From NCBI GenBank assembly GCA_937944065.1, contig CALDZS010000272.1:1-18056 (forward strand): a stretch of DNA of 18,056 nt. Direction: 5' to 3'. Positions within the stretch are counted from its first letter, which is position 1; the number at the start of each line of letters is the position of its first letter. Under the pieces are notes generated by a model that made no database searches, was not told where the DNA came from, and saw only the letters and a list, made by a program, of their open reading frames with translations. The stretch is from an uncultured Amylibacter sp. (GTDB taxonomy: Bacteria > Pseudomonadota > Alphaproteobacteria > Rhodobacterales > Rhodobacteraceae). Both the position numbers and the translations under genes were made by a program. Positions 1 to 6,746 of the stretch are shown piece after piece.

Positions 1-34
1 GCAGTCCGTCGCGCTCTAGGTCATATTTTTGCAT
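1..34 (-). CDS. mgsB: N-methylglutamate synthase subunit B, first 11 codons only
   Basis: An ATG on the minus strand at 34-32 overlaps the mgsA stop codon in a TAATG arrangement and opens a frame (MQKYDLERDGL) that runs off the left edge. The 1-nt overlap is typical of translationally coupled subunits. The short aspartate-leucine start resembles what I remember of GlxC/MgsB-type proteins, which follow the GlxB-like amidotransferase subunit in mgsABC operons. Only eleven residues are visible, so the name rests mainly on position. A different downstream gene cannot be excluded. Confidence 0.6.
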   Translation of the reverse strand, partial: MQKYDLERDGL

Positions 35-930
35 TAGTGTTTCCAGAAATAAACGGTTGCGGGTTCAGGTTCCCAGACTTTGGCATCTTCGATACCGGGC
101 AGGTTTACAAGTGCGCGGTATTCAGATCCGAAGGCGACATATTGGTCGGTTTCGGCCATTACAGCGGGCTTGCACGCGATCGGATCACGGACAACGCCGA
201 ACCCGTCTTTGGTGCCGACGAGGAAGGTAAAGAACCCGTCCAGATCTTCTAGGCTGCTTTCCAGCGCTTCACCCAATGTACTGCCTTGCTGCATCTTATA
301 GGTCAAATAGGCTGCACCCACTTCGGTATCATTCTCGGTTTCGATATGAACCCCTTCACGGCGCAATTTACGGCGCAGGGAATTGTGATTGGATAGTGAT
401 CCGTTATGAACCAAGCATTGGTCGCTGCCCGTAGAAAATGGATGCGCGCCCATGGTTGTCACGGCTGATTCTGTGGCCATACGTGTGTGTCCAATGCCAT
501 GTGTTCCGGACATGGACGCGACATCGAACTGCGCTGCTACATCTTTGGGTAAACCCACTTCTTTGTAAATTTCAATTGTGTCGCCCGCGCTCATGGTGCG
601 TAGGGTCGGGCGGACGTCTTTCAACGCGGCACGGACGGCCGTCATCGCATCCGCGTCCATTTCCAGAACTGCATGTGTGCTTTTTTCTCTGACAGTGACT
701 TTCGTCCCTGTCGCGGCCTTGATATCTTTTGCCAAGTCAACAAAATCCACCTCTGGCGTGTCAGATTGAACCGTTAATTTGCCCATCTTGTCCGCATCAG
801 CGCCATAGATCGCGATGCCTGCACTGTCAGGACCGCGGTCGGTCATGGTGACCAACATATCGGTAAGCATAGAGCCCAATTGAGGCTCTAAACTTTTATC
901 TTTCAGGAATAATCCAACAATCCCACACAT
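34..930 (-). CDS. mgsA: N-methylglutamate synthase subunit A (GlxB-like class II glutamine amidotransferase)
   Basis: A 298-residue class II (Ntn-type) glutamine amidotransferase. Cys2 directly after the initiator Met (MCGIVGLF) is the expected catalytic nucleophile. RGPDSAG (residues 32-38), a GHTRMAT segment and VHNGSLSNHNSLRR are the glutaminase substrate-pocket motifs. The protein lacks the synthase half of PurF, GlmS or AsnB and matches the stand-alone GlxB/MgsA type. In mgsABC the glutaminase-like subunit works with GltB-type subunits to form N-methylglutamate from glutamate and methylamine. The start is supported by AAGGAG (939-944) eight bases upstream. The stop overlaps the start of the next gene. 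The dmm and tmo genes nearby favour mgsA over glxB of unknown role. Specific assignment is from family knowledge and context. Confidence 0.82.
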   Translation of the reverse strand: MCGIVGLFLKDKSLEPQLGSMLTDMLVTMTDRGPDSAGIAIYGADADKMGKLTVQSDTPEVDFVDLAKDIKAATGTKVTVREKSTHAVLEMDADAMTAVRAALKDVRPTLRTMSAGDTIEIYKEVGLPKDVAAQFDVASMSGTHGIGHTRMATESAVTTMGAHPFSTGSDQCLVHNGSLSNHNSLRRKLRREGVHIETENDTEVGAAYLTYKMQQGSTLGEALESSLEDLDGFFTFLVGTKDGFGVVRDPIACKPAVMAETDQYVAFGSEYRALVNLPGIEDAKVWEPEPATVYFWKH

Positions 931-1019
931 GGGCTTTGCTCCTTTTGTAAATCTGAATCACAGGCTAGCCGATAATTTTTATACACTCAACCACGAAGAA
1001 ACTTTTTTTCATGTGAGGC

Positions 1020-1053
1020 AAAAAAGAGCGCCCGTGACTTGGACGCTCTTTTC
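1020..1053 (-). terminator. Rho-independent terminator after the amt/small-protein transcript
   Basis: Arms 1022-1030 and 1044-1052 pair perfectly (AAAAGAGCG with CGCTCTTTT), continued by two GC pairs around a 7-nt loop (1034-1040). One position is a U-G wobble on the minus strand but a C/A mismatch on the plus strand, so the element favours minus-strand RNA. On that strand the stem ends in a run of six U. It separates the amt unit from mgsA, which therefore probably has its own promoter in 931-1019, although readthrough is possible. Confidence 0.82.
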
Positions 1054-1069
1054 TAGGTTTTTATAACGT

Positions 1070-1285
1070 TTAATAGCGTTCTAGCATTTTCGCCACTTTT
1101 TCAGGATCGGACATTTTCGCCACTTCCTCAAAATGTGCTGTTTCGCGTCTGGCTTGACTAATGTGCCAACCCAACCAGAACACAACCCCGATGATAACCA
1201 TCGGAACTTCTGCGCCTTGGAATGGGTACATCGCACCCACGTCGGCCATATCAACAGCCCAGCTTTCGTATCCTATAGTAGACAT
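1070..1285 (-). CDS. Small single-pass membrane protein encoded just after amt
   Basis: A 71-residue protein that I do not recognise as a named family. Residues 1-26 are mildly acidic and aromatic. Residues 27-46 (VPMVIIGVVFWLGWHISQ) form one hydrophobic segment that can span a membrane. A charged amphipathic tail (residues 47-71, rich in E, K and R) follows. The gene is real on translation signals: TAAGGAG (1294-1300) lies eight bases before the ATG and overlaps the amt stop codon, so it is probably coupled to amt translation. A terminator follows directly, so amt and this gene form a two-gene unit. The context suggests a partner or accessory of the Amt channel, or a small protein of methylamine metabolism. 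This is inference; no catalytic motif is visible. Confidence 0.72.
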   Translation of the reverse strand: MSTIGYESWAVDMADVGAMYPFQGAEVPMVIIGVVFWLGWHISQARRETAHFEEVAKMSDPEKVAKMLERY

Positions 1286-1293
1286 GTAACGTG

Positions 1294-1300
1294 CTCCTTA
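1294..1300 (-). promoter_or_regulatory. Strong ribosome binding site overlapping the amt stop codon
   Basis: Minus-strand TAAGGAG: its TAA is the amt stop and AGGAG is a consensus Shine-Dalgarno eight bases before the ATG of the 71-residue gene. This fixes that gene's start and suggests its translation follows amt. Confidence 0.8.
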
Positions 1301-2656
1301 TTTAGATTTTAGATGTTCAGCATTGGCCGCAGTGATTTCTGCAACCGCATCTTCGTAGGCATGGTGTTCTGCGAAATCCAAACCTTGCAACTCCACCTCT
1401 GGTGGGATGCGCAATGTACCACGGGCGGCTTGAATGCGCGCGGTAACATAGCCAGGTAAGAACCCAAGGACACCAAACATGATAATCGCGCCAACCAGTT
1501 GACCCAATGGATTAATCGCAGCGTATCCTTCAAATGGCGAGCTTGGCGCACCCCATAGAACGAAACCAGCAATCACAACACCCATAAAGCCTGCGTAGCC
1601 ATGCACGGCTACTGCGCCAACTGCGTCATCGATTTTGAACTTACGTTCAACCCAATAGTGCAGTTTGTAAGCAATCACAGGAACAATGGCACCGATGATC
1701 AACGCCTGCATCGGGTGATACAGATCATTACCCGCAGATGCACCGATGATACCAGCAAGGCCACCAGAGAATGTCCAGAATGCGTCACCTTTGGATACCA
1801 TATAACTTGCCATCAGACCGCCAGAGAGCGACAGAAGGAAGTTAAACGTGATCGCGCCCAATGTTGTCGGAGCAAGATAGATGTTTGTGGCTGTCCATGT
1901 TGTACCCGTGATTTGGCCACCAATAACTTCTGGTGAAATCAATGGAACGTTACAGGCGGCGTAGAAACCCCAGAACCCTGTATAGATCATGAAGATACCC
2001 AGTGTCACCATCCACGGATTATGTGGAGGAATGTCACGCGGCGTGCCATCCGGTGCAAATTTGCCCAAACGTGGCCCTAGAACCAACAAAACACCAAGGG
2101 CATAACCGCCCGCGATTGCGTGAATAACACCGGAGGCATATGCATCGTGATAGCCCAGTTTCTGAACCATCCAACCCGCATAGTGCCAGCCCCATGCCGC
2201 ATCGATGATCCACCAAACAGACCCGATTAGGACTGCGTGTACCCAAAGGGCAGATGACCGGATACGTTCGATAACTGCACCTGATACGATCGACGCTGCC
2301 GTCCAAGAGAACAACAAGAACGCCGCCCAAAACACACCAGTGATTCGATCACCCGCGTTTGTCGCCATGGTTTCGGACCAAGGTAGGTTTGCCGCACCAG
2401 CTGCCAAATCTAGGCCGCCGAAAAGTGGGAAATTTGGGAATGCCCAATAGATCCACCATCCAAAGAAAAAGAACGTAACGGTCACCAGTGGTATGATCAT
2501 TACGTTCTTCATTAATGTATGCATATGGTTTTTGCGACGCGATGCGCCAACTTCGTACATGCAGAATCCTACATGAATTAAGAACATAAACACCACGGTC
2601 ACCCAGTAATAAAACTCGGTGAAGATGGTGGTTAATGCATTGAGATTGCCATCCAT
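1298..2656 (-). CDS. amt: Ammonium transporter (Amt/Mep/Rh family)
   Basis: A 452-residue, roughly eleven-helix channel of the Amt family, starting MDGNLNAL. The twin pore histidines are visible: one in DAYASGVIH, where the Asp eight residues before the His matches the conserved Asp of E. coli AmtB, and one in VAVHGYAG. The usual D-F-A-G-G signature is changed to D-A-Y-A-S, so it is a divergent member. It would conduct ammonium, possibly methylammonium, across the inner membrane. The start at 2656 is chosen because AGGGGAG lies six bases upstream; a longer GTG-started frame (2677) would contain that ribosome binding site inside the coding region. It is divergent from dmmD and followed by a coupled small membrane protein gene. 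Its place between mgs and dmm genes suggests a role in the nitrogen released by methylamine use. Confidence 0.92.
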   Translation of the reverse strand: MDGNLNALTTIFTEFYYWVTVVFMFLIHVGFCMYEVGASRRKNHMHTLMKNVMIIPLVTVTFFFFGWWIYWAFPNFPLFGGLDLAAGAANLPWSETMATNAGDRITGVFWAAFLLFSWTAASIVSGAVIERIRSSALWVHAVLIGSVWWIIDAAWGWHYAGWMVQKLGYHDAYASGVIHAIAGGYALGVLLVLGPRLGKFAPDGTPRDIPPHNPWMVTLGIFMIYTGFWGFYAACNVPLISPEVIGGQITGTTWTATNIYLAPTTLGAITFNFLLSLSGGLMASYMVSKGDAFWTFSGGLAGIIGASAGNDLYHPMQALIIGAIVPVIAYKLHYWVERKFKIDDAVGAVAVHGYAGFMGVVIAGFVLWGAPSSPFEGYAAINPLGQLVGAIIMFGVLGFLPGYVTARIQAARGTLRIPPEVELQGLDFAEHHAYEDAVAEITAANAEHLKSK

Positions 2657-2662
2657 TTTTGT

Positions 2663-2669
2663 CTCCCCT
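2663..2669 (-). promoter_or_regulatory. Ribosome binding site that sets the amt start
   Basis: Minus-strand AGGGGAG with six bases before the ATG at 2656-2654. It lies inside the longer possible GTG-started frame, so the shorter 452-residue protein is preferred. Confidence 0.8.
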
Positions 2670-2677
2670 TTAGGCAC

Positions 2678-2693
2678 GAGGCTTGTTTGCCTC
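2678..2693 (-). repeat. Hairpin in the amt 5' leader
   Basis: Minus-strand GAGGC, six-base loop AAACAA, then GCCTC: a perfect 5-bp stem just upstream of the amt Shine-Dalgarno. It has no U-tract, so it is not a terminator. It could affect leader stability or ribosome access. Confidence 0.45.
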
Positions 2694-2721
2694 TTAGTAA
2701 ATATTTTTTAACCGTAGGATA

Positions 2722-2751
2722 ATTGTGCGTGATAACGCGACAATTTGTCAA
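2722..2751 (-). promoter_or_regulatory. Sigma-70-type promoter for amt
   Basis: On the minus strand TTGACA (2751-2746) is a perfect -35 box. After an 18-bp spacer comes CACAAT (2727-2722), a 4/6 -10 box. Transcription would begin near 2715, giving a leader of about 60 bases that carries the hairpin and the Shine-Dalgarno. Assigned by eye. Confidence 0.55.
2739..2749. promoter_or_regulatory. Palindrome GACAA-T-TTGTC over the amt -35 box
   Basis: Two perfect 5-bp arms around one central base. It overlaps the TTGACA box (minus strand, 2746-2751) of the proposed amt promoter. An outer, less symmetric pair GATAA (2731-2735) and TTATC (2758-2762) flanks it. The position fits an operator that blocks or modulates amt transcription, and it also lies upstream of dmmD. 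The binding protein is unknown. Confidence 0.4.
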
Positions 2752-2787
2752 CAAAACTTATCAACTAGGCGAAATTGGCAGAGAGTT

Positions 2788-2814
2788 TCAGGAAATCTTT
2801 TTGCCTCTCAGGAA
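2788..2814 (+). promoter_or_regulatory. Direct repeat TCAGGAA spaced by 20 bp upstream of dmmD
   Basis: TCAGGAA occurs at 2788-2794 and again at 2808-2814, exactly 20 bp apart, which is two turns of the helix. The pair sits about 85-110 bp upstream of the dmmD start, just before an AT-rich stretch (2815-2850) that could hold the -10 region. This is a plausible activator site, but no clear -35/-10 pair follows, so the dmm promoter is not assigned. Confidence 0.35.
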
Positions 2815-2897
2815 TATTTTTTTATTATCAATCTTGCTTTTTTGCGACAGCTGAGGCTCAATGCCGTCAGAAAAAATGAAAACGATAGGGATTCACA

Positions 2898-4043
2898 ATG
2901 GCTATTATCTGGAGACATTCGGTGCTTGCGCATCGTCACGCGGCAATTGGTGGCGCGTTGGAAGATTGGAACGGCATGGGAACCGCTTGGTTCTATGATG
3001 ATACGCCCGAACGCGCGCAAGCGGATTACGAAGCGATCCGTACCAAGGCAGGCTTGATGGATGTGTCCGGATTGAAAAAGGTTCACCTTGTTGGTGCCGA
3101 TGCGGCCTATGTGATTGATCGCGTGACCACTCGCAATGTTGAAAAGATCGGGGTAGGGCGGTCAACTTATGCGTCTATTCTAAATGCCGACGGGAAGTTT
3201 ATCGATGACTGTATTATCTATCACCTGAACGTTAATCAGTGGATGGTGGTGCATGGAACTGGGTCAGGTATGGAGCAGTTGACATCGGTGGCCGCAGGTA
3301 AAAATTGCGCACTGATTATGGATGACGATCTGCATGACATGTCTTTGCAGGGTCCCGTTGCTGTTGATTTCTTGGACAAACATATCGCGGGCATTCGTGA
3401 CTTGTCCTATTTCGGCATCATCCACACTAAACTATTCGGCAAGAACGTTATGATCTCGCGTACTGGTTATACTGGTGAGCGTGGTTACGAGATTTTTGTC
3501 GGTGCGAAAGACGCGGTGCACGTGTGGGATAATATCTTGTCAGAGGGCGAAAGTATGGGCATTCGACCTGTGCAGTTCAGCACACTCGATCTGCTGCGCA
3601 CAGAAAGCTATCTGCTGTTTTATCCAGGTGACAATTCAGAAACATACCCGTTCGACGGCGAGACTTGTGGCGACACAATCTGGGAATTGGGGCTGGATTT
3701 CACAGTATCTCCGGGAAAAACTGGCTTTATCGGTGCTGAAAACCATTATGCATCCGAAGGCAAAGAGCGGTTCAAGATTTACGGAGTACGCCTGGACGGC
3801 ACGACCCCCGCAGACGAGGGCGCTGATCTGTTGCAAGATGGTAAGAAAGTTGGCGTTGTCACCTTTGGTATGTATTCTAGCGTAAACAAACATAATGTCG
3901 GGATTGCCCGTATGCCCAAAGCGGCAGCCAAGCCAGGTACTAAATTGACAGTGCGCAATGGCGATGGAACCGAGATTGCTTGCGTCGCAGAGGAAATGCC
4001 ATTCTACGACAAGGATAAATCTGTCCGCGCCGCAAAAGGCTAA
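2898..4043 (+). CDS. dmmD: Dimethylamine monooxygenase-associated GcvT-like tetrahydrofolate-binding protein
   Basis: A 381-residue aminomethyltransferase (GcvT) fold protein. The N-terminal part (about residues 30-280) is the folate-binding GcvT region, with GLMDVSGLKKVHLVG near residue 52 and GYTGERGYEIFVG near residue 190. The C-terminal barrel (about 290-375) contains VGVVTFGMYSSVNKHNVGIA. In dmmDABC clusters this subunit is thought to bind tetrahydrofolate and receive the formaldehyde released when dimethylamine is demethylated. It is the first gene of the operon and divergent from amt. ATAGGG lies seven bases before the ATG. It is not glycine-cleavage T protein: no gcvH or gcvP is present, and the start with a tryptophan-histidine pair is the form I recall for DmmD. 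Confidence 0.85.
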   Translation: MAIIWRHSVLAHRHAAIGGALEDWNGMGTAWFYDDTPERAQADYEAIRTKAGLMDVSGLKKVHLVGADAAYVIDRVTTRNVEKIGVGRSTYASILNADGKFIDDCIIYHLNVNQWMVVHGTGSGMEQLTSVAAGKNCALIMDDDLHDMSLQGPVAVDFLDKHIAGIRDLSYFGIIHTKLFGKNVMISRTGYTGERGYEIFVGAKDAVHVWDNILSEGESMGIRPVQFSTLDLLRTESYLLFYPGDNSETYPFDGETCGDTIWELGLDFTVSPGKTGFIGAENHYASEGKERFKIYGVRLDGTTPADEGADLLQDGKKVGVVTFGMYSSVNKHNVGIARMPKAAAKPGTKLTVRNGDGTEIACVAEEMPFYDKDKSVRAAKG

Positions 4044-4050
4044 CCATTTT

Positions 4051-4072
4051 TGGCGCGGGGTAACCCGCGCCA
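4051..4072 (+). repeat. Strong GNRA-loop hairpin between dmmD and dmmA
   Basis: TGGCGCGGG (4051-4059) pairs perfectly with CCCGCGCCA (4064-4072) around the tetraloop GTAA, a GNRA loop. The 9-bp, mostly GC stem starts eight bases after the dmmD stop. No U-run follows on either strand, so it is not a standard terminator. An intercistronic stability or processing element that sets different amounts of dmmD and dmmABC is the likeliest role. Confidence 0.65.
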
Positions 4073-4101
4073 CAATACCAAAGCAGGAGTTATTTGGCCC
4101 T

Positions 4102-4710
4102 ATGTCCAAATTTGAGTTTCCCGAAGCCATTAAAAGCAGACCAACCTACGGCACGTTAGAAGCGCGGCCAGGCAAGGCTCATTTGTTTGTGGCCGACGCC
4201 GAAGGCGCCGAAGCGATTATTGATCTTGCCAAGGCCGACAGCGGTCTGATGGCAAAATCACATGTGATTTATATTCCCAAGGATACTGGCGATAAATTTG
4301 TGTCTCAATTGCAGGATTTGGGGATCAATCAGCTGTATGTTGGGCCATCTTTTGAAGCGGCACAAACCAGATTACAGCGCAGTTTGGCCGACGCGCATAT
4401 GGGATTGCAGGTCTATCTGTGCGGCACCGAAGGACTGATGGGGCAGGCGCAACGCGACGCGATGGCGGCAGGGATTCCGCACACCGCTATTCAGACGGAA
4501 CATCGCGGATCGGTGGCGCGCCGCATGCAGTGTGTGCACTGCAAAGGGATTACCGAAGACGTGATGACCGATCCATTTGTCTGTTCCCATTGCGGACTGA
4601 ACCTGTTCGTACGTGATCATTATTCGCGCCGATTGGCTGCATTCCAAGGGGTCTGTATTGATGCGGAAGATCCCGGAAATGTGCCTCCATCAGCGGAGCT
4701 ATATTCATGA
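4102..4710 (+). CDS. dmmA: Dimethylamine monooxygenase subunit DmmA
   Basis: A 202-residue protein of the DmmA family. Two parts are visible. Residues about 25-137 are an alpha/beta region that ends in VYLCGTEGLM and resembles the NAD-binding lobe of the adjacent DmmB, but without its glycine-rich motif. Residues about 140-184 form a zinc-ribbon-like module with CVHC (C144, C147) and CSHC (C161, C164). It is a subunit of the NAD(P)H-dependent monooxygenase that converts dimethylamine to methylamine and formaldehyde. The start at 4102 is chosen over an upstream in-frame ATG at 3958, because the upstream one lies inside dmmD and AGGAG (4085-4089) precedes 4102. The stop overlaps the dmmB start in ATGA, so translation is coupled. 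Confidence 0.85.
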   Translation: MSKFEFPEAIKSRPTYGTLEARPGKAHLFVADAEGAEAIIDLAKADSGLMAKSHVIYIPKDTGDKFVSQLQDLGINQLYVGPSFEAAQTRLQRSLADAHMGLQVYLCGTEGLMGQAQRDAMAAGIPHTAIQTEHRGSVARRMQCVHCKGITEDVMTDPFVCSHCGLNLFVRDHYSRRLAAFQGVCIDAEDPGNVPPSAELYS

Positions 4711-5669
4711 GCGGTGCAGAGAAAATTAACGTAACAGTGTCCGCAGTCGTTCCGTTGAACGAGCTGGTCACACGGTTTGAATTCAAACGCACCGATGGAG
4801 CATTGTTCCCAACTTTTTCTGGTGGGGCGCATACAGTTGTGGAAATGAAGGATGACGGCCTAACTCGCTTGAACCCCTATTCATTGATGTCTGATCCGCA
4901 GGATCAACAGACATATGCGATTTCCGTACGTCGCGATGATGAAGGTCGCGGCGGGTCGCTGTTTATGCATAACAATGTCAAAGTTGGCGATGCGATGGTG
5001 GTCAGCAACCCTGTGAACCTATTCTCGTTGGATTTGCGGGCCAAGAAGCATTTGATGATTGCAGGCGGTATTGGGATCACGCCGTTCATGGCACAGATAA
5101 AACAGTTGGACCGCGCGCACGGCAACTGGGAATTACACTATGCCACGCGCAACGCCGCATTGGGGACGTATGTGGACGAGCTGACCTCGACCCATCCAAA
5201 CGATGTTCACATCTATTATGATGATGATAAGAATTTCATCGATCTGGAAAATCTGTTGGATGGTCAACCTTTGGGTACGCACATCTATGTTTGTGGCCCC
5301 AAAGGTATGATCGATTGGGTTCGCGGCAAGACCGCGGAACTGGGATGGCCGCTAGAATCTGTGCATTACGAAGAATTCCTTGCCCCACAACCGGGCAAAC
5401 CCTTCGAGGTTAAGCTGTCGATTTCCAACAAAACAATTCAGGTCGGCGAAAATGAAAGCTTGCTAGAAGCATTGGAGCGGGAAGGGGTCGATGCCCCGTA
5501 TCTGTGCCGTGGCGGTGCGTGCGGGCAATGCGAAACATCCGTCATCGGATACGATGGAAAGTTCCTGCATATGGATCACTGGTTAGAAGATGATGAGAAA
5601 GCATCGGGCACAAAAATCATGCCCTGCGTTTCTCGGTTCGAGGGTAAGACCCTTGTTTTAGATAGGTAG
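4707..5669 (+). CDS. dmmB: Dimethylamine monooxygenase reductase subunit DmmB (FMN / 2Fe-2S, PDR/VanB type)
   Basis: A 320-residue phthalate-dioxygenase-reductase-like flavoprotein. The N-terminal flavin-binding barrel carries RLNPYSL (residues 54-60). The NAD(P)-binding domain carries GGIGITP (120-126) and CGPKGM (196-201). A C-terminal plant-type ferredoxin domain has C267, C272, C275 and C307, the four ligands of a 2Fe-2S cluster. It passes electrons from NAD(P)H to the haem subunit of the dimethylamine monooxygenase. The gene starts within the dmmA stop codon and is followed six bases later by dmmC. Domain order and length are normal for the family, and nothing appears truncated. Confidence 0.9.
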   Translation: MSGAEKINVTVSAVVPLNELVTRFEFKRTDGALFPTFSGGAHTVVEMKDDGLTRLNPYSLMSDPQDQQTYAISVRRDDEGRGGSLFMHNNVKVGDAMVVSNPVNLFSLDLRAKKHLMIAGGIGITPFMAQIKQLDRAHGNWELHYATRNAALGTYVDELTSTHPNDVHIYYDDDKNFIDLENLLDGQPLGTHIYVCGPKGMIDWVRGKTAELGWPLESVHYEEFLAPQPGKPFEVKLSISNKTIQVGENESLLEALEREGVDAPYLCRGGACGQCETSVIGYDGKFLHMDHWLEDDEKASGTKIMPCVSRFEGKTLVLDR

Positions 5670-5675
5670 GCGCAC

Positions 5676-6740
5676 ATGACGATACAGTTCAAAGACGAAA
5701 CATTCCGCGACGATTATACGTTCAGCAATTCGGATTGGGCGATCAAACGGTTTCCATTTCCGTTCCACGAAGACAGCTATATGTATGCAGTCAACATGGA
5801 ACAGCATCGCGGTGGACCTGACGGGTCTGTCTATGAAAAGCGGTTCGATGTAGACGAGCATTACGTGTCAGAAATGCGGGACCGCGCGATGGTTTTGGCC
5901 GATGACCCGCTGCGCTGCCAGTCACTGCCGCACATGACGCTGGCAGGTTGGGATCTGTTGGAACTGATCATGGTGTCAAAGTCGGAAGACTATCCAGACT
6001 TGTTCGAACTGCACCGTGATGGCGATCAATGGCATTGGATCAACAAACCGTTGGGCATTGATGACAAATTTACTTTCTTGGATGAAACCTCGCTGCCTTA
6101 TGGCCCGATGGAATACATCACACGCCAAACGCAGGGAGATTTTTGTGTGCTGGATCAACGCGATGATAACCTGTGGATGGATGCAGGGATCGTGACCACG
6201 CAGGCCGATTGGTCACTGGATTTCGACATTGGCATGAATTTTTTCGAATGGCATGCGCCTGTGCCACTGGCGCATGAAAAGGGTATCTTTGTGCGTGCGC
6301 TAAAGTTCCTGTTAAACATTCAACAAGGCGCACCTGCCCGGCGTTTAAACTGGACGATGACGGTGAACCCGTTGCTGGATACCAGCCCAGAGAATTACCA
6401 TAAATGGGGCATCCAAAAGACCTCTCTGACGCCTGAAAATATTGGACAAAAGCAACATTTACGCGTGGAGCTACAAACGTTCTTCCGTCTGCCAAGATCG
6501 AATGCCCTGGTGTTTCCAATTCGCGCGTATTTGGCCTCGTTCGATGATCTTATGACTGTGCCGAAATGGGGACGTCGATTGCACCGTGTGATCCGCGATC
6601 TGCCAGAAGAGTTGGCGACCTATAAAGGGTTTATCGATAACCGCCCGATGATGTTGGATTATCTGTCGCGCTATGACGATGGCAAACCAACCTCGGATGG
6701 GATTTGGCCTAACTTGGATACAGATCCGCCACGTGACTAG
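5676..6740 (+). CDS. dmmC: Dimethylamine monooxygenase haem subunit DmmC (HODM alpha-like, DUF3445)
   Basis: A 354-residue protein of the haem-dependent oxidative N-demethylase alpha-subunit family (DUF3445, a PAS-like haem fold). Typical segments are WHAPVPLAHEKG in the middle and HLRVELQTFFRLPRS followed by FPIRAYLASFDDL near the C-terminus. By homology to the Pseudomonas mendocina oxidative demethylase it holds the haem where oxygen is activated and dimethylamine is demethylated, taking electrons from DmmB. It is the last gene of the operon, with AGGTAGG just before the start. Only six bases separate its stop from the stop of the convergent regulator gene. The letter DmmC follows the usual dmmDABC order. 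Confidence 0.88.
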   Translation: MTIQFKDETFRDDYTFSNSDWAIKRFPFPFHEDSYMYAVNMEQHRGGPDGSVYEKRFDVDEHYVSEMRDRAMVLADDPLRCQSLPHMTLAGWDLLELIMVSKSEDYPDLFELHRDGDQWHWINKPLGIDDKFTFLDETSLPYGPMEYITRQTQGDFCVLDQRDDNLWMDAGIVTTQADWSLDFDIGMNFFEWHAPVPLAHEKGIFVRALKFLLNIQQGAPARRLNWTMTVNPLLDTSPENYHKWGIQKTSLTPENIGQKQHLRVELQTFFRLPRSNALVFPIRAYLASFDDLMTVPKWGRRLHRVIRDLPEELATYKGFIDNRPMMLDYLSRYDDGKPTSDGIWPNLDTDPPRD

Positions 6741-6746
6741 GCGCGA

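Noticed and set aside
34..930. MgsA as PurF, GlmS or asparagine synthetase
   Set aside because: Only the glutaminase domain is present; there is no phosphoribosyltransferase, sugar-isomerase or ATP-pyrophosphatase part.
2657..2677. GTG start that would add seven residues to Amt
   Set aside because: The added segment contains the Shine-Dalgarno AGGGGAG itself, so the ATG at 2656 is the real start.
2725..3057. Open frames on both strands in the amt/dmmD spacer
   Set aside because: They lack ribosome binding sites, carry no recognisable motifs and overlap dmmD; the region reads as control DNA.
2898..4043. DmmD as glycine cleavage system T protein
   Set aside because: No gcvH or gcvP nearby, and the gene heads a complete dmmABC set.
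4051..4072. Hairpin between dmmD and dmmA as a Rho-independent terminator
   Set aside because: No run of T follows the stem on either strand.
3958..4101. Upstream ATG that would add 48 residues to DmmA
   Set aside because: Most of it lies out of frame inside dmmD and the rest crosses the GNRA hairpin. The ATG at 4102 has AGGAG upstream and gives the usual protein start.
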